NCBI GenBank assembly: GCA_024235395.1
Contig: JACKMK010000001.1
Coordinates: 124,001-188,000 of the forward strand
DNA from: Chromatiaceae bacterium
GTDB lineage: Bacteria; Pseudomonadota; Gammaproteobacteria; Chromatiales; Chromatiaceae
Length of the DNA stretch: 64,000 nucleotides
Direction of reading: 5' to 3'
Shown here: positions 62,871-64,000 of the stretch, piece after piece
Layout of the letters: each line of letters opens with the position of its first letter
Numbering within the stretch: position 1 is the first letter of the stretch
The notes under the pieces: generated by a model
What the model saw: the letters and a program-made list of their open reading frames with translations, nothing else
Databases searched by the model: none
Told to the model about the DNA's origin: nothing
Program-made: the position numbers and the translations under genes

Positions 62871-64000
62871 TCAGCCGCCGACGACGGCCAGCAGCACACC
62901 CGCCGCGACCGCGGAGCCGATCACCCCGGCGACGTTCGGCCCCATCGCGTGCATCAGCAGGAAGTTATGGTGGTTCGATTCGAGCCCCACCTTGTTCACG
63001 ACCCGCGCGGCCATCGGCACCGCGGACACCCCGGCGGCGCCAATCAGCGGATTCACCTTGCCGCCCGAGACGCGGTACATCACCTTGCCCATCAGCACCC
63101 CGGCAGCAGTCCCGACACAGAACGCGATCGCCCCCAGCGCCAGGATGCCAAGGGTCTCGAGGCTCAGGAACTTGTCCGCCTGCAGCTTCGAACCGACCGA
63201 CAGGCCGAGGATGATGGTCACCGCGTTGATGATTTCGTTCTGCGCCGATTTGCTCAGGCGATCGACGACGCCCGACTCACGCAGCAGATTGCCGAAGGTC
63301 AACATGCCGATCAGCGGGGCCGCCGACGGCAGGAACAGCAGACACAACAGCAGCACCGTCAGCGGGAAAAGGATCTTTTCGAGCCTGCTCACCGGCCGCA
63401 GCTGCGACATGACCACCTGGCGCTCCGTGTCGTTCGTCAATGCACGCATGATCGGGGGCTGGATGATCGGCACCAGCGCCATGTAGGAATAGGCCGCGAC
63501 GGCGATCGCACCGAGCAGATCGGGGGCCAGCTTGGACGCGAGAAAGATTGCGGTCGGGCCGTCAGCACCGCCGATGATCGCGATCGCCGAGGCATCGGCG
63601 AGGGAAAAATCGAATCCCGGCACCGCGTTCAGCGCCAGCGCGCCGATCAGGGTGAGAAAGATACCGAACTGGGCCGCAGCGCCCAGCAGCAGGGTCGACG
63701 GCTTCGCGATCAGGGCGCCGAAATCGGTCAGTGCGCCGACACCCATGAAAATGAGCAGCGGCGCCACCCCGGTGCTGATCGCAACCGCATAAAACTGGTA
63801 CAGCATGCCCGGGTCGTAGCCCAGGTTGCTGGCCAACATCTTCGCCGCGCTCAGGCTCGCCCCGGTCGCATGTTTGGCGGCATCCGCCACTTCGGCAACC
63901 GGCACACCGAGCAACTGCGCCAGCGCGGCGAGGTGCTGCCGATCACCCGCGAGCAACAGCTGACCGACAGCGTCCTCGGCCAGACCGGCGACCGGCACGT
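62871..64000 (-). CDS. oadB: Na+-translocating decarboxylase beta subunit (OadB/GcdB), 5' end outside window
   Basis: About 376 C-terminal residues are visible; the frame is still open at the right edge, so the N-terminus is missing. It is a polytopic membrane protein with IFMGVGALTDFGALIA, AIIGGADGPTAIFLASKLAP and NPLIGAAGVSAVPMAARVVN, diagnostic of the beta subunit that moves Na+ when carboxybiotin is decarboxylated. Whether it acts on oxaloacetate, methylmalonyl-CoA or glutaconyl-CoA depends on the alpha subunit, which should lie just beyond the window. The C-terminus is complete. Confidence 0.93.
   Translation of the reverse strand, partial: VPVAGLAEDAVGQLLLAGDRQHLAALAQLLGVPVAEVADAAKHATGASLSAAKMLASNLGYDPGMLYQFYAVAISTGVAPLLIFMGVGALTDFGALIAKPSTLLLGAAAQFGIFLTLIGALALNAVPGFDFSLADASAIAIIGGADGPTAIFLASKLAPDLLGAIAVAAYSYMALVPIIQPPIMRALTNDTERQVVMSQLRPVSRLEKILFPLTVLLLCLLFLPSAAPLIGMLTFGNLLRESGVVDRLSKSAQNEIINAVTIILGLSVGSKLQADKFLSLETLGILALGAIAFCVGTAAGVLMGKVMYRVSGGKVNPLIGAAGVSAVPMAARVVNKVGLESNHHNFLLMHAMGPNVAGVIGSAVAAGVLLAVVGG

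Noticed and set aside
1..64000. tRNA, rRNA, CRISPR arrays and prophage
   Set aside because: No cloverleaf-like or rRNA sequence, no regularly spaced repeats and no phage structural genes were seen; a tRNA scan would be needed to exclude a missed tRNA.

Overview
The window looks like a chromosomal segment of a GC-rich gammaproteobacterium. The order nadB / rpoE-rseA-rseB-rseC-degQ / lepA-lepB-DUF4845-rnc-era-recO-pdxJ / gacS-cysM-rlmD, and the cluster yceD-rpmF-plsX-fabHDG-acpP-fabF-pabC-mltG-tmk-holB-pilZ-tatD, are both familiar from Pseudomonas-like and Chromatiales-like genomes. A Na+-pumping decarboxylase subunit and a complex-I-related membrane complex suggest a metabolically versatile, perhaps marine or sulfur-oxidising, organism; this is inference. 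No rRNA, tRNA or CRISPR array was seen.

Layout. 1-7060 (+): a complex-I / group-4-hydrogenase-like operon (NuoL/M-, NuoH-, NuoB-, NuoC- and NuoD-like subunits), ending in one polypeptide that joins a NuoI-type ferredoxin to a GltD-type NAD(P)H oxidoreductase. It is followed by a ferritin-like protein and transaldolase, which converge on zwf and gnd. 11.7-14.3 kb: a large MscS-family channel and a long intergenic region. 14.3-16.5 kb (+): a zinc-ribbon membrane protein, a TIR-domain protein with its own zinc ribbon, and an alpha/beta hydrolase. 16.6-25.6 kb (-): envelope genes (beta-propeller, thioredoxin, DsbB, lipoproteins, an outer-membrane barrel). Within these, an intact IS256-family element (21069-22392) has split one of two tandem LssY_C-type lipoprotein genes, with a perfect 9-bp target duplication. 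25.7-28.7 kb (-): Sel1/SH3 lipoprotein, methylthio-purine phosphorylase, hpt and nagZ. 28.8-33.3 kb: a lone FliL-like gene, and a peptide-type ABC importer without ATPases that has an L,D-transpeptidase gene nested between the binding protein and the permeases. From 33.3 kb to the end the genes are mostly conserved housekeeping.

How the genes work together. The oxidative pentose phosphate genes make NADPH beside a membrane complex that carries an NAD(P)H-oxidising module. The rpoE operon has its own sigma-E-type promoter (49494-49524) and ends at a strong intrinsic terminator (45008-45040), so it probably includes degQ and a small glutaredoxin-like gene. The fatty-acid block runs as one long minus-strand unit with a putative promoter before yceD, a second before acpP and a hairpin between acpP and fabF.

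The most unusual content is the first operon. Its catalytic-type subunit lacks both the [NiFe] cysteines and the usual quinone ligands of complex I, its NuoB-like subunit has lost one of the tandem cluster-N2 cysteines, and its electron-input module is a NuoI-GltD fusion.
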